Positions 36,790-49,552 of a DNA stretch of 64,000 nucleotides are shown here, in pieces (within the stretch, counting starts at the first letter, position 1; each line of letters opens with the position of its first letter). Under the pieces are notes generated by a model. That model ran no database searches. It was not told the DNA's origin and saw only the letters and a list, made by a program, of their open reading frames with translations. Made by a program: the position numbers and the translations under genes. Where the stretch lies: the NCBI RefSeq assembly GCF_020360975.1, contig NW_025408668.1, positions 5,022,001-5,086,000 of the forward strand, written 5' to 3'. The DNA is from Hirsutella rhossiliensis. Taxonomy: Eukaryota > Ascomycota > Sordariomycetes > Hypocreales > Ophiocordycipitaceae.

Positions 36790-39700
36790 CTAGTTAAGTA
36801 AGTAGTATATTCTTTAATAAGGTCTTAGCTATTTATTATATCTTTAGCCTTAACCTATTAGTTATACTTAGCTAACTATCCTTTCTATTTAATAAGGAAA
36901 AAAGTATCGCCCTTAGATCTCTTTTAGTCTTTAATCTCTTAGACTTCTTATTCGCCTTTATTATCCTTTAAGTCTAGTATTAGTAGGGTTTCGCTATCTT
37001 TATAGGTGCCTTTATACTCCTTTTATAGCTTTAAGAGACTAATATAGAAAACGTTATAAAGGCATAAGTACTTCTTAGGGAGTATAAGACGATATACTTA
37101 CTTTCTAATAGCTTATAGGACCCGAAACGGTCTAATATACTTAGGTAAGAGTTTTCTTTTTTCGTCCTTAAAGCGTAAGTTCTTTATCGATAATACTATA
37201 AGGTCTCTTACTTTTAGTATAAGCGGTTAATGCCTTAAATCGTAGTATTTTGCTTACGATTTAATAGCCTTTCCCTAGTATTCTTTAAGCCTCTTTTATA
37301 GCTCCTATAGCTTAGTAACTCTTACTCTTACTTTAGGTACCCCCCTTTAAATAATATCGTCCTCGGTATTAATATAGAAGTTTAGTTAGTAACCTATTAA
37401 TACTTTATTAAGTAATAACCTAGTTATCGCGTTCTTTATATTATTATATATAAATTAAGTAATATATAGGAGTAACGCTTAGTTAGTTTATTCTAAGTTA
37501 GTAAAGTATCTTAAGTAGTACTATATAGCTTAGTTTATTTATTCTATTTACCTATTAGTTTATAAGTAAAATACTATCGATAGCCTATATTTTACTTATA
37601 AGATAAAATAGAGATCTAACTAAAACTTACTTATAAATAAGGACCCTCTATCTAAGATAATACCTTTCGGAGGTCTATATACTAATTTAACTTAGTAATA
37701 GAATAATTCTACTAGCTCTAGGGCTATTATTATCTTAGAGATAAGAAAGAAGAAGCAATACTTAGTATATCGGTCTACGATTACTAAGATCGTATTAACG
37801 TCTTATCTATTATACTATACTTTAAGTAGACCTATAGTAAAGTCTATTAATAATTCTTCTTATAGTTATATAGGATATAGTAACGATTATATAGTACTAT
37901 AGGGGCGATGCCTCCTAGATACTATACCTTAATATACTAAGTATAACTAAACGTATTTATTTATATCTTTCGTTATTCTATCTTAGTAGAAGTTCCTTAC
38001 TAGTAGTTCGCTAGTATATCGGGAGCTAAAGTATCTTACTAATAGATCGTTATAAAAAAGCTATATTAGCTCTTACTATAAGGCTGCCTTTAGAGGCACT
38101 ATAATACGACCCTTCTATAATAGTAGTCTATCTAAGTATACTAACTAAAAACCTTTCCTTTTCGAGAAGTCTTTAATCTCCTTTAGCCTACTAATCGCTA
38201 CGTTAACCGACTAAGTACGTTTTAGTAACTCTAGTAACGGTTCTAGAACTTCTACTATATAAACCTTTATATAGTAGGCCGCTTTTTTAGCGGTCTTCCT
38301 TAAGAGTAACTATTTATAACTAGCTCTCTCTTTAGCCTAATCGGCTAATTATTTAGGTCTTACGCCCGAATTATTATAGTTTCGCTATAGATAAGCTTAT
38401 ATATTTTCCTTATATAAAGGCACTTTACTACGCTTATATTAACTCGAGGTTAAGTATCTCTTTACCTATAAAAACGCCTTATTATTTCTCTATATAGATA
38501 TAGTATTAATAGTAGCTAGCTTCGCTTATAGCTCTAGTAATAGTTCTATAGATAGGGGCTTCTCGCCCTTATATCTAAGCATTCTTAATAGCGCGTCCGC
38601 TAGGTTAGATTTACCTATACGATACTTAATCGTAAAGTCGAATAGTACTAAATATATATACTATCTTACCTACTTCCTATTTAGGGAGGTTTAGTATATA
38701 AACGTCTAAAGGTTATAGTAGTCCGATAATACCTTTACTTTATACGCTGCCCCTTCGATATAATATTGCTAGTATTTAAATAACTTAATAATAGCGAAGA
38801 GTTCTTAGTCTAGAATACTATAATTAAGTTCGGCTTTAGTAAACTTCCTTAACTAAAATATAATTAAATAGTAACGCCCTTTATTATTAAGTTAAGAGAT
38901 AATCCTTACTATCGCGAATTACGATATATCTATTTTAATATAAATACGTCTTTCTAGATCGTAATATCGGAGGAGTAGGGCTCCTTAAAAAGTATCCTTA
39001 AGAGCCTAAAACGCTGCCCTTTTAGTAAGGTTTAGCTCTATACTCCCTAGCTTCTTCTTATTCTTACTCCCTTTTAGCAATATAGTTAAGGGCGCTATAA
39101 CTCCTAAGTACCTATATATAAATTATCGGTAAAAATTATAGAACTTAAGGAAAACCTAAATATTATAGTAGGTTATAGGTTTAGGCTATTAGGCTATTAC
39201 CTCTACCCGTTAAGGGTCTATCGATACCCTATTAATAGATAATATAAACCTAAGGAACTTAACTAACTATTAATAGAAGATATACTTCGATAGTTTTATA
39301 TAGAGCTTTATAGCCCTTAGCCTTTCTATTACTTATCCTAAGTATTTAATATATTCTTTTCTTATTTTAAAGTATATAAGGATATTATCGAGGTAGACTA
39401 TATAGATTATATCTACGAGCCCCTTAAGCGCCTAATAGATATAGCTCTAAAACGTAGCTAGTACGTTAGTAAGTCTAAAGGGTATTACTAGGTATTTAAA
39501 ATATCCGTAACGCGTTTAGAAAGCGGTCTTTTATTTATCTCCTTCCTAAATTCGAATATATTAATATATATTCTATATATTAATCTTAGAAAAATACTTA
39601 GCTCCTTAATAGCGGTTAATAATCTCCGAAATAAAGGGTAAAGGGTACCGATTCTTTTATATAACCTAGTTAAGTCCTCGGTAGTCTATATATAGCTATA

Positions 39701-40950
39701 AGGTGCTATCCTTTTTTAGAATAAAAAAGATAGGCGCCCTAGCTAAGCTCTTTAACTCTTAGATTATTTTCCTTTTTATCGCGTCTTAGATCTAGTTACG
39801 TAATACTTAGAGTTCCCTTTATAATAGAAGGTAAATCGGTCTATTAAGAGGTTCTATATTAAGGATTAAATTAATTAAGTAATCCGTTCCCTTTCTAGCT
39901 AATAATAAATCGGATTTATTAGCCGAGAAGGTATCTTTAAACTAGTAGAGAGTTAGTAGGATTTCGGCCTATTCTTCCTATAGAATCCCTTTATCTTTAT
40001 CTTTATCTAGTAGCGGGATTAGCTTAGGATTAAGCGCTATTATATATACCCTTACTTCGTTCTTATATTCCTAAAGGAATCTATAGGGATTCTATAGGGT
40101 TTCGCTACTTAGTTAATACTTAAACTACTACTATCGTTTCTATAAGATAATATAGATATATTTATCCTCTAAGGTAGTAACTAATAAAAGGATTAGTACC
40201 TAATCGTTTAGCGTTAACTTATTAGTACTAATATAGAAATAAGTAATTATCTTTTCGGTGCCCCTTATATCTATTATTTAGAGCGGTATTAACTATACTC
40301 TATACTCCCTTACCTTACTATTATTAAGCCCTAATAACTTAGGGTATAATAGCGCTACTTATAGTAATCCCTACTATTAGGTAAAGTATATATCTACGAG
40401 GTTAATAGTACTATAAGTATCTAAGTATATAGGGACTTTAGTAAGGTTTTGCCCTAATATCGTTATAGGAGTTTTAAGTAACTATCCTATAGGTATTAAG
40501 TTTACTAAGGGAGAGGCGTTTACCTAGATATCTTACCTTTTCCCTATTTTACGGTATTAAGTCTAAGAGTCTTTACTAGGGTTTCTACCTTTAAAGAATT
40601 AGTATATTCTATAGATAGGTATCCCGGCTTATTATATTAGAAATATATAATTCCCGATTAAGTAAAAGATTCTCTTCCTTAATAATATCCCTTAGTTCGG
40701 CCCCTAGTAGGTATATTACTAGCTTACTAGTTATTAGTCGAATTAATAGTATTTCCTTAATAATTTAGCCTAGCTTATCGGCCTCTTTAATTCCTTCCCT
40801 TATATATACTGCCTTAGGGTATAGTACTACTTCTATTCCTAGTTCCTCTAAGGGTAGAAGTAGTATTAGTACGTCGCTTTTTATTAGTAGTAATATCTTA
40901 ATATCGTTAGGCGACTTATATAAGCTCTTCCCGTTAGTAGGTATAGATAG
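36790..40950 (-). pseudogene. gypsy pol: RT, RNase H, integrase and chromodomain, decayed
   Basis: On the minus strand RT shows PFGLTN-type sequence (about 39,460-39,485) and a YLDN box at 39,381-39,396, from YLDD after loss of G in GATGAT. RNase H follows (about 38,600-39,150). The integrase N-terminal block is near 38,000 and its catalytic core at 37,450-37,900 includes LDRGSLF and TNRQIEQINQ. The chromodomain (about 36,815-36,955) shows TFFLIKWKGW-type sequence with Trp as stop codons. A protease is expected in the upstream part of the frame (about 40,300-40,950), but I could not confirm its motif. Confidence 0.85.
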
Positions 40951-40979
40951 GTATCGAATAGAAGTTAATTTAGTCCTAA

Positions 40980-41800
40980 AGTTATAGCTCTAGCTTAGCG
41001 AAAAACGTAAGAGTACGCGCCTTTTCCGATAGGCGTTCGAAATACCTCTTTAAGGAGTTAAGGTATAAGCTAAACTCTAAGGGGGACTAGCCTTCTCGTT
41101 AGCGAGCCTCCTCTAATTATATCGCTAATAGTATCTCCTTATTTATAGTATCCTTAATTAAGACGAGTATCTATTCCTTAAAGTATACCTAATCTATACT
41201 ATATTTAGTTCGGTTAATTAGCGTCTATTTTTTAAGGTATCGGCGCTATCTCGCTTTATAGTCGCTATATATATAATCTACCGCGTAGAGGATCTTTATT
41301 TCGTCGCGACGAAAGCGTCTAGGCGCTGCCTTAAAGGCGTCCTCTAGATCGTAAGTCTAGTCTAGACGTTTCCGTATATTAGTAGGTTAAGATAATTAAG
41401 CGATATTTTTAATCTTAACCTTACTACCGCGACTACTATCCGATTTAAGGGAGTAAGACCGTTAACGCTTCCTTAAACGGATAGCGATAGTACTAGCGCG
41501 TTTAGTAATTTCCTCCTTTAATTATATAACGCGATCTTATAGGCGTTTTATCTCCTCTAGCTCCTTAACGCGCGCTTATAGGGCCGTAAGCTTTTCCTTA
41601 TAAGACGGTTATCTTACGCCTATAGGTAGCGATATCTTCGATATAGTTATAACGCTATCCGTAGTAGGGGTCTATTCTAAGGATATATCTTCCTATTCTT
41701 TATCTCTTAAGTAGATACTTAATATATATAACGAAGAGGCCTTAACTAGTTAACTACTACGTCGCGCTATAAGAGCGTTACGTAGTCTTCTCTAAGTAGC
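40980..41800 (-). pseudogene. gypsy gag, decayed
   Basis: The minus-strand frame between pol and the 5' LTR contains a segment near 41,270-41,350 reading RRFRRDEIKILYAVDY, typical of fungal gypsy capsid proteins (F..D..KI.YA..Y). The coiled, charged N-terminal part lies towards 41,700. Limits are estimated, and no zinc knuckle was clearly seen. Confidence 0.65.
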
Positions 41801-41838
41801 TATCCTACTAAGTAACTAAAAAGGGAAGCTTTAAAAAT

Positions 41839-42095
41839 TATAAGGGAATACGTATTATAGTACGATTAGTTAGGTAGTAGAGATAGCTAGAGGTACTGCG
41901 CTATATATATTATATTCTCCTTATTATAAGACTAAAGCTTACGAGAAGAAGGATTTCTCCTCTTTAGTTAGAGTAGCGAGTAGTCTATAATATATAAGCG
42001 GGGTAGGCGCGATTCCCTACTAATACCCTACTAATATATTAGTACTATATACCTAAGTACTTTATTAGCCTATACCTCTTAGTAGCGCTCTTATA
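41839..42095 (-). repeat. 5' LTR of the gypsy element
   Basis: 257 bp, the same length as the 3' LTR, followed on the right by the duplicated ATTTA (42,096-42,100). I could not match the adjoining internal sequence (minus strand ATTTTTAAAGCTTCCC) to a tRNA end. Confidence 0.9.
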
Positions 42096-42371
42096 ATTTA
42101 TTAGTAGTATATTAGTATATAGAAGAGGTATTAGTCGTGCTAGTATTCTTAAGAGGTCTTAGCTAGTATTCTAAGCTAGCTTTATTTCTTCGATTCCCGA
42201 TTATATAATAACCGGTAACCCGTTTAATATATAATAATATATAAAATAATAAGCGATTCTTACTCTATATAGTAGGATTTTATCTATAATTAATATACTA
42301 CTTATTAGCTTATATAATTAGGAGAGTATATTATAGCTACTTTATTTATAGTAGGAATACTATTCCTTATA
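42096..42371 (-). repeat. 5' LTR of copia-1 #2, remaining part
   Basis: It resumes after the gypsy insertion and ends CCTTATA at 42,371, followed by AGATA, the RIP-altered partner of AGACG at 20,930. It joins 34,181-34,288 to give 379 bp. Confidence 0.9.
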
Positions 42372-42376
42372 AGATA

Positions 42377-43901
42377 AAGCTACTAACTACTATATATATA
42401 GCGATAATAGAATCCGTTAATACTGTAAAGCTAATCTCTCTTTAAGAGGAAGAGACTCTTAGGTAGTAGCTTTTAAAGCTTAAGACCTTAATAGCTCCCT
42501 TAAGGGGCTATATAACTAACCGTATTAAGAAGACCTATATAGTATACCTAAGAGCCTTTTCTACTAGGAACCTACTAGCTTCTTCGTAGCTAGCTAAGTA
42601 AGAAGAAATCCTTAAGAAAGCTAATTAATACTTCCTTATAAAAGCTCTTTCTAGCTAGTAGCTATAGGATATATCTCTACTAATAAAGCTTATTAGTAAC
42701 GGTTACTCGACTATCTTTTAGGAAGCTAGCTAAGAACTAAACGAGTAGGCTGCTAGAGTATAATAATAAGTAGTCTTATTCCTTTATAGCTAGTACTTAA
42801 CCTAGATAGTTCGACCTATAGCTGCTATAGCCCCTATTACTACGGCTGTTACTCTTTTAGCTCCTCCTCCCTTAAGAGCCTTAACCCTATCTTTAACGGC
42901 TGCCCTAGTCCCGGCCCTAGCTCTACCTTTTACTCCGGGCCCGACCCTATTAGTTAGACCGGCCTAACTAGTCCCTTAATAGACTTTTTAGTCCGTTAGT
43001 CGAAAAATTAAGAAACTAGTTAAAATCGAACCTCTTTATTAAAATTAGTAATAAAGGGTAAAAAGGGGAGGTTTTTAAGTAAACCTTTTAAACTAAGATA
43101 AGGATTCCTTAAAGAAATAAATAAGGAGGAATCGACCTACTTACTAAGTATATAAAAATCCTTATCGGCTAAAAGACTACTAGTAGGTCTTCGAGAAAAA
43201 CCGACCTAAAGGAATTAACCTTTTAAAGAGGCTATAAGAAATAGTATAATAGTCTTTTAAGGAGGACCCCTCGCTATAAAAGAAGATAGACGAGATTTAG
43301 GTTACTAAGAAATAGTAATTAACGCCGCTGCCCTTATTCGAGCTATAGATTTAAGGAAAAATCGTTAGTATAGTAAATCTAGTATTTATCTTCCCTATAA
43401 ATTAGTAAGACTACCTATTAAGACCCTCCGATTATCCCCTATAAAAATTAGCTATCCTTAACTTTAGTACTTCCCTTAATATCTATAATATACTCTTATA
43501 ATTCTAGTCCTTTAAGAAGGTATAAAGGGAATATCTTATTACTAGGGAATTAACTATATAGATAGAGGGATATAGAAGGGTGAATTTTATAATAAAATTA
43601 CTTAACGGGACTATATAAATTCTTTAATAAAAAAGGGTAGCTTTTTACCCTCGATTTTTAACGAGCTTAATTTCCTTCTACTTTCTTTAAGAGGAAGGAA
43701 TCTTCTAAGATATAACGTCTAAGCCTATAAGGCTAGTCTAGAAGAATTAGACTATTAAGCTTATTAAGGAGAAATTTAGTTAATTTATTCTTAAATTCTA
43801 ACTTATCCCTAAGAAGGAATCTCTTAAGAAGTTAGCTTTCCCTATTAAGAGGGTAGGTTCTAAGGACCCTCTTTTAGTAGCCTAAGGAGACGGTCTTCTT
43901 T
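42377..43901 (+). pseudogene. copia-2 #3, second part: gag C-terminus to integrase N-terminus
   Basis: It continues the frame broken at 20,934 and aligns with 11,789-13,360 of copia-2 #2, including the Ala/Pro-rich linker (shortened here, about 42,810-42,960) and the protease-like region. It is cut at 43,901 by copia-1 #4. The remaining 3.8 kb of this element should lie beyond the right end of the window, behind all the later insertions. Confidence 0.85.
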
Positions 43902-45104
43902 TATAAGGAACGGTGTTTTCCTATTATAAATAAAGTAACTATAATATACTCTCCCGATTATATAAGCTAATAAGTAGTATATTAATTATAGATAAAATCC
44001 TACTATATAGAGTAAGAATCGCTTATTATCTTAAATATTATTATATATTAAACGGGTTACCGGTTATCGTATAATTAGGAATCGAAGGAATAGAGCTAGC
44101 TTAGAATATTAGCTAAGACCTCTTAAGACCTCTTAAGAATACTAGTACGACTAACCTCCTTTAAATATAAATATTAGTAGAACTAAGATACTTTTAAATA
44201 TACTTAAGGTATTATAGGATTCCTTAGTCTTAGGGCTATATAGCAGCCTAAATCTAGTCCTAAAAGGTTCTTCTATTTAGCTATAATTATCTATATAAGA
44301 TAGTATATCCGCTAGTAAATAGAGATAGAATTATTAACTTTAATACCTCTTTTATATACTAATATATTACTAATAAATTCTATTAAAATTCCTACCTTAT
44401 ACTCCTTCTTCCCTTTTATTATATAGTCTTATATAATTACTTAATTTCCTAAAATTCCGCTTTTACTTATATACCTTAAAAGGTTATAAGCCTAGCTTAC
44501 TTACTCCTTTTAAGCTAGGAAATTAACTACTTATACCTTTAAAATTTCTTATCGAAATATTTAATTAAAATTCCTTTCGAAATTCCCCTTAACTTCTATT
44601 ACCTTCCTATGCTCTTAAACTCCCGTTTAGACTTCTTAATCCCTATAAACGGAATAATACTAAATTTATATAAAATAGGTAGATAGAAAGAATATAAATT
44701 TACTAAACTTAAGGGAAATTTAAATTATACCTTATAAACTATAAAGATAGAAGCTATCTTTATAAAAGAAAAGCTTATTACTACTTTAAAGTAAGTAAAT
44801 TATATATAGACTATAGAGGCTTTATCTATAATATTCCTTTAAGTTAAAGATAGTCCCTTAATATAAATTTAGTATCTAAAAGATATTAAAGAAGTATAGG
44901 ATAAGCTTAAAAAGCTATATAATCTATCGAACTTTTCGTTAAATTATCTACTTATTAAGTAGCTCTTTAATCTTAGTCCCTTAAACTTTAATTTAGAGAA
45001 ATACCTTTATAAGGTAAAGGAAACTTATAAGGATTTAAAATCCTATAATATAGAAATTCTAGAAGTTATTCTTATAGTATAGATTAATAATCTTACTAAC
45101 TAAT
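43902..45104 (+). mobile_element. copia-1 #4, plus strand: 5' LTR, primer site and gag start
   Basis: The LTR is 43,902-44,481 (580 bp: the 568-bp form plus a 12-bp tandem duplication, AAGACCTCTTAAGACCTCTT, near 44,115-44,135). The primer site GGTTATAAGCCTAGC follows. The gag region is intact in length and keeps the about 98-bp block that copia-1 #1 has lost. At about 45,104 it is interrupted by LINE-B. The rest of the element is expected beyond the window. Confidence 0.88.
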
Positions 45105-45199
45105 AAAAAAAACTTCTTATAAAACTAATATATACTTATAGCGGGTACGTATTACGACTAAAATACTAACTAATACTAGAAATTAATTTAGTAGTATTA

Positions 45200-46440
45200 A
45201 TTACCCTTAATAATAATACTACGCTAAGGCTAAGGGGTAGGTAAACGTAGTAGCGGCCCTTAATATACTAAGCTTAATTAAAGCGTATAGCGCGAAGAGA
45301 CGCTACTTAAATTTATATACCCTAATAAAGCGAGTTAATAAACCTAAAGTAGTAATATAATACTAGCCTAGGCGCCGAGCAACCTTATAGAAAAAGTAGT
45401 ATATAATAAACTTACGGGCTTTATCCTAAGCGTATAGTTCGGTAAGGTATAAGTAGTAGTCGAACGGCTCTTTAAAGTAAAGAGCCGCGCTAGTAGCGCG
45501 TTATCGGCGGTGCTTTATATAGATAAGAGCTTTAAGACGATAATCCGGAATATAATTAAGGAGGTAGTTAAGGAAGAACTCCGCTTAGGTATCGCTTTAG
45601 GCCTAAGGGGCCCTAAGTAAACCTAGGCCGCGGTTATAGCTAAGACTAAGGGACTAACTTAATATAAAGCTATAGTAAAATAGGTCTTACTACGCTATAA
45701 ATATAAGATTATTATAGTCCCTATTAAAGCACCGCCTAAAATCCTAAGCTATAAACTAAAAGATATAGTAAAGGTAGTAAATATAGCCTTAAAAGCTATA
45801 AGCGCTATAGCGGCAAGGCGCTTTTAAAGCGGAGATATCGCGGTTATATTTAATACTATAGCGAGAGCCTATTAAAGGGACTAAGGCTAGGTTAAGGCCG
45901 TATTTAAACTAGAGGCTATAATCTCCTACCGCGTATATATAGTAGTTATAAAGAACGTTCCCTTAAAGGTAACGACGGTAAATAAAGAGCGATTACTTTA
46001 TAAGATTATAAAGGTAAATAAAGTTAAGGTCCTCTAAGCCTAAGCGCTATACCCCTAATCTAAGATATTAACGGCGATAACTATACTTATTAAGGTCGGT
46101 AGCCTAGAAGAGACTAATAAGCTCTACGACCTAGGCTTAGTCCTTAAAGTATAGATCTTTTAATATAAACCTTATAATAAGTCGGTCTAACTATAGAAGT
46201 ACTATAACTACTATAGATATAGCTATATCGCTAAGCGATATATATCGATATAACTCTATAGCCGATATAAGAGTATAGTATATAATAAAAGTAAGGATAA
46301 ATATAAGGCTAAGAAGGGCGAAATCCCCTATAACTATATCTTATATTAAGGGGACTACTTATTATAGACCTAGACCTACCTTATAGCGAATAAAGCCTAG
46401 GAAAAGGTAAGGGAAAACTACTTATATTAACCTTAATAGT
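45200..46440 (+). pseudogene. LINE-B ORF1: Gag-like protein with zinc knuckles, decayed
   Basis: The knuckle cluster lies at about 46,199-46,290. Cys codons appear as Tyr (TAC/TAT) and His of CAC/CAT as Tyr, but the CX2CX4HX4C spacing is kept. The N-terminal limit is estimated from the 5' end of the element. Confidence 0.75.
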
Positions 46441-46464
46441 TTATAAATACTTAGATATATACTA

Positions 46465-48811
46465 AGTAATAAGTGCTCCTTACTATCGAAACCTAGGGCG
46501 TTCTTAAATCGATTATAGTCTAGAAGCAAGGACTAAGTAGACCGCGCTAAGATAAAAGGTTAAGCTTAAGATACCTACTAGCTAGTAAGGCTAGGGAGGC
46601 TAAACTAAGTATAAATAATATTTATAGGTATAATAGATAAAGAAGCGCTAAGAGATAGAGCGCCTCCCTCCTTATATAAACGACCCCTTTTACCCTAACC
46701 CTACCTATATATAACTAAAAGTACTATTCTAGAATATATAAAAAAGATATAAGCTAGCTTAGTTAGCGCTTTACTACTAAGCTAGCTTTAACTTAATAGT
46801 ACTATAGGAAGTAGAAGCTATACTAAGAGGCGGCCCCCCCCCCCTTAAAGCAGCGCCTTATAGCCTAGTCTATAAAAAGGAGAGGTACGCGCTATATATA
46901 TATAAAAGGTTTAGGCTAAGGACTTAGTCGCCTTAGTTTAAACTAAACTAAAGTAAGGTAATTTTTAGGGATAGTACTAAACTATAGGCGATTTACTTAC
47001 TACTAAGGGCCGCGAGGGTAAGAGCGCTACGCGACCTAAGCGTAATCGAACTAGAGCACCTTATAATAATAGTAAGGGACTTTAATATCTATTACCCGCT
47101 CTAGGATAGATATAATAGAACCTTAGATAGCGCGATATAACTTATATAAGAAGCGATAAGGCTATAACTTAAACTCGCTACCTTAAGAGGGGAGTATATA
47201 AGATTCTTCTATAGCTAAAGAGATAGTACTATCGACCTAGCTTAAGTAATACTAAAGACCGGAATATAGTATACTAAGCCTAACTTAAACCTAACTAAGT
47301 TAGACTATATCCCCTAAACTATTATACTATAGGTCGATACTTAGGCCTAAGTACCTAAACTAGCCTTAAGGTAAAAAGAAGTAAAAGTAAAGTTAGTTAA
47401 AGCTAAGACTATATCCTAGCTAGGACTATACTAGTTAATATTCTAAACGCCTAAGGATATTAATAAGGACCTAGACTATATCTTTACTACTTTAGCATAG
47501 ATCGCGATAGCTATAGTTCCGCGCTAAGGGTAAGTATTACTTAAGGGTAATATATAGTTTACCTTAGAAGTAAGGAGGGTAATAAGGGAGGCTAAGAGGG
47601 TAAAGAGGAAGTATAAGCGGGAAAGGAATAAAGCGAACTAAGAAAACCTATATAAGGCGTCTATAGCTTAGAAGTAGACTATTTATAAGGTAAGGAGGGC
47701 CTACTAGTATAAGTTCTTAAAGGAATTTAGCGCTAATAATACTAAGCTCTAAAATATAAAAAGGTAGGTAAGACTTTATAGTAAGCTACTACTAAAACTA
47801 ACTTATATCCTACCGCTAGTTAAGGAAGGTAAAGACTAACTAATAAAAACCTTTAAAGGGAAGGCCTAGCTACTAGCTACTAAGTTCTTCCTACTAAAGG
47901 CTAGCACGACCTAAGGGCTACCCTAGCCTATAGCTAAGGCGACCCTTATAGTTAACTAATAGATCTAGCTAGCTAACGTTATAAGGGCGCTAGGTAAGAT
48001 AGTAAGCTAGAAAGTAGTAGGTCTAGATAGCGTCCCCTTAAGGTTTATTAAGAAGTATAGCTTAGCCTTAGTCTAGTAACTAGCTATAATCTTTAACGCC
48101 TATACTTAACTCTTATATTTCCTAGGTTAGTTTTATAGCGCGAATATAGTAGTTATCTAAAAGCTAGGTAAGAGGCTAAACGCTTACTATATAGTAGGGG
48201 GTTAAAGACTAATCTCCCTCCTACCTATAGTAAGAAAAGTACTTAAGTAGATACTAGCCTAAAGGATTATAGGAGTAATAAAGGTAAATAGTATCTTACT
48301 AAATAGATAAATAGGGAATAGGAGGGAACGCTCTATAAAGGCGGCGATCTTATTAATAATAAAACTAATACGCGCGATATAGGCCTAAAAGGGCATTATA
48401 TTATTCCTATAGCTAGATATTAAGGGCGTATTTAATATAGTTAACTATAATAAGCTTATAAGGGAACTAAAGCTTAGGGGATACCTTAGGTAGCTTATAA
48501 GCTTAATATTAAGCTTTATAAGTAATAAGAGATCGACCTTTTACTTTAATAGGAGGACCTTAGAGCTAACTTAAGTACCGATAAGAGTCCCTTAAGGCTC
48601 CCCTTTATCCTTAATCCTATTTCTATACTATATAACCCCCTTATATAAAAGGCTTAATATAATATATAGTATTTATATTATTAGCTTTACTAATAATATA
48701 AATATAGTTAGTATTAAACCTAATAAGGCTACTATAATAATATGCTTAAAAGAAGCTTAGAGGGTATATATAAAATAAGCGACTAAGTTTATAGTTACTT
48801 TTAAACTATTA
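46465..48811 (+). pseudogene. LINE-B ORF2, first part: endonuclease and RT
   Basis: The endonuclease shows VRDFNIYYPL at about 47,070-47,100 and STIDLAQ downstream. RT shows VPQGSPLSLILF at about 48,590-48,620 and FTNNINI (from FTDD) at 48,681-48,702. An 11-C run at 46,834-46,844 corresponds to the G run of LINE-C. The frame continues at 61,947. Confidence 0.85.
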
Positions 48812-49552
48812 TTATTAAGATTATACTAGGGACCTAGCTAGAGGTATCTAGAACTTTAATATTAAATAAGAGGGAAAAACTAAAGTACTTAAGGGAAAAC
48901 CCTCCCTTCTTTTAGTATAGGTCTGCCTTAAACGAGGTCGTAGTAGTAGTATATAGGAAATTTACGCCAGCTACCGCGGGCTCCTTCTATAAAATCGCGT
49001 CTTAGCGCGGGCCCTCTTAGGCTATAGCCGCTACTATCCCGAGCGGCCACGGCCCGGGCTCGCTAGCCTAGGCCTAGGGTTATAGGTAGTAGTCTCTCTT
49101 TAAGGGCCCGACTTATAAGCGCCTCTATTTACCCTAGCTCCCGCGTTATAGCTATATAGCCGCGGTTACGTTAGCTTATTAGTGTATTAGTTAATAGGGC
49201 AGGTAATATCCGGTTACTAGGCCGGGCGCTAGTATAGGTCGCTCTTAAGTAGGGCCGGCTAATCGAAATTTAGTTAGCCGGCTCCGCTAATCGTAAATCG
49301 GTTCCTATCTAGCTATACGACTTCCTAATTAAAGGCGCGGCGGCCTATATTTACCCTCTATCTTATAGTTACTAATTATACGCGCCTAGCTCGCGCTTAT
49401 ATATACCTACCCTCCCCCTTTAGTTTTATATATACCTCCTCCTATCCCTTTATTATCTATCTCTTTTATAGGCCTAACTACTACCTTACCTGCCTCGTTT
49501 CTATAACTCTAGGTCTCCTTAATACTATATCTAGTTCGCTCGTCGTCGCGTT

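Larger units (their letters stand above)
34289..42095 (-). mobile_element. Chromodomain Ty3/gypsy retrotransposon, minus strand, RIP-mutated
   Basis: 7,807 bp with two 257-bp LTRs (34,289-34,545 and 41,839-42,095) and a 5-bp duplication, ATTTA. Gag lies near the right LTR. Pol has the gypsy order RT, RNase H, integrase and ends in a chromodomain, placing it among the chromoviruses. Between the pol end and the 3' LTR there is a further gene on the opposite strand. It was inserted into the LTR of copia-1 #2, so it is younger than that element. Confidence 0.93.
20935..42371 (-). mobile_element. copia-1 #2, minus strand, interrupted by two later insertions
   Basis: The element consists of LTR 20,935-21,313 (379 bp), internal DNA 21,314-24,915 and 32,859-34,180, and a right LTR split into 34,181-34,288 and 42,101-42,371 (108 + 271 = 379 bp). 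Both LTRs therefore have the same length when rejoined, and a 5-bp duplication flanks the whole. The insertions inside it are a solo copia-1 LTR at 24,916-32,853 (which carries LINE-C) and a gypsy element at 34,289-42,095. It carries the short LTR form that lacks a 189-bp segment. Confidence 0.92.
45105..48811 (+). mobile_element. LINE-B, 5' part (plus strand), split by LINE-A
   Basis: It starts AAAAAACTTCTTATAAAAC, the same 5' end as LINE-A and LINE-C, and runs through ORF1 and most of ORF2. It breaks at ACTTTTAAACTATTA (48,797-48,811), which is repeated at 61,932-61,946, where LINE-B continues. It lies in gag of copia-1 #4. Its 3' end should fall about 1.6 kb past the window. Confidence 0.92.
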
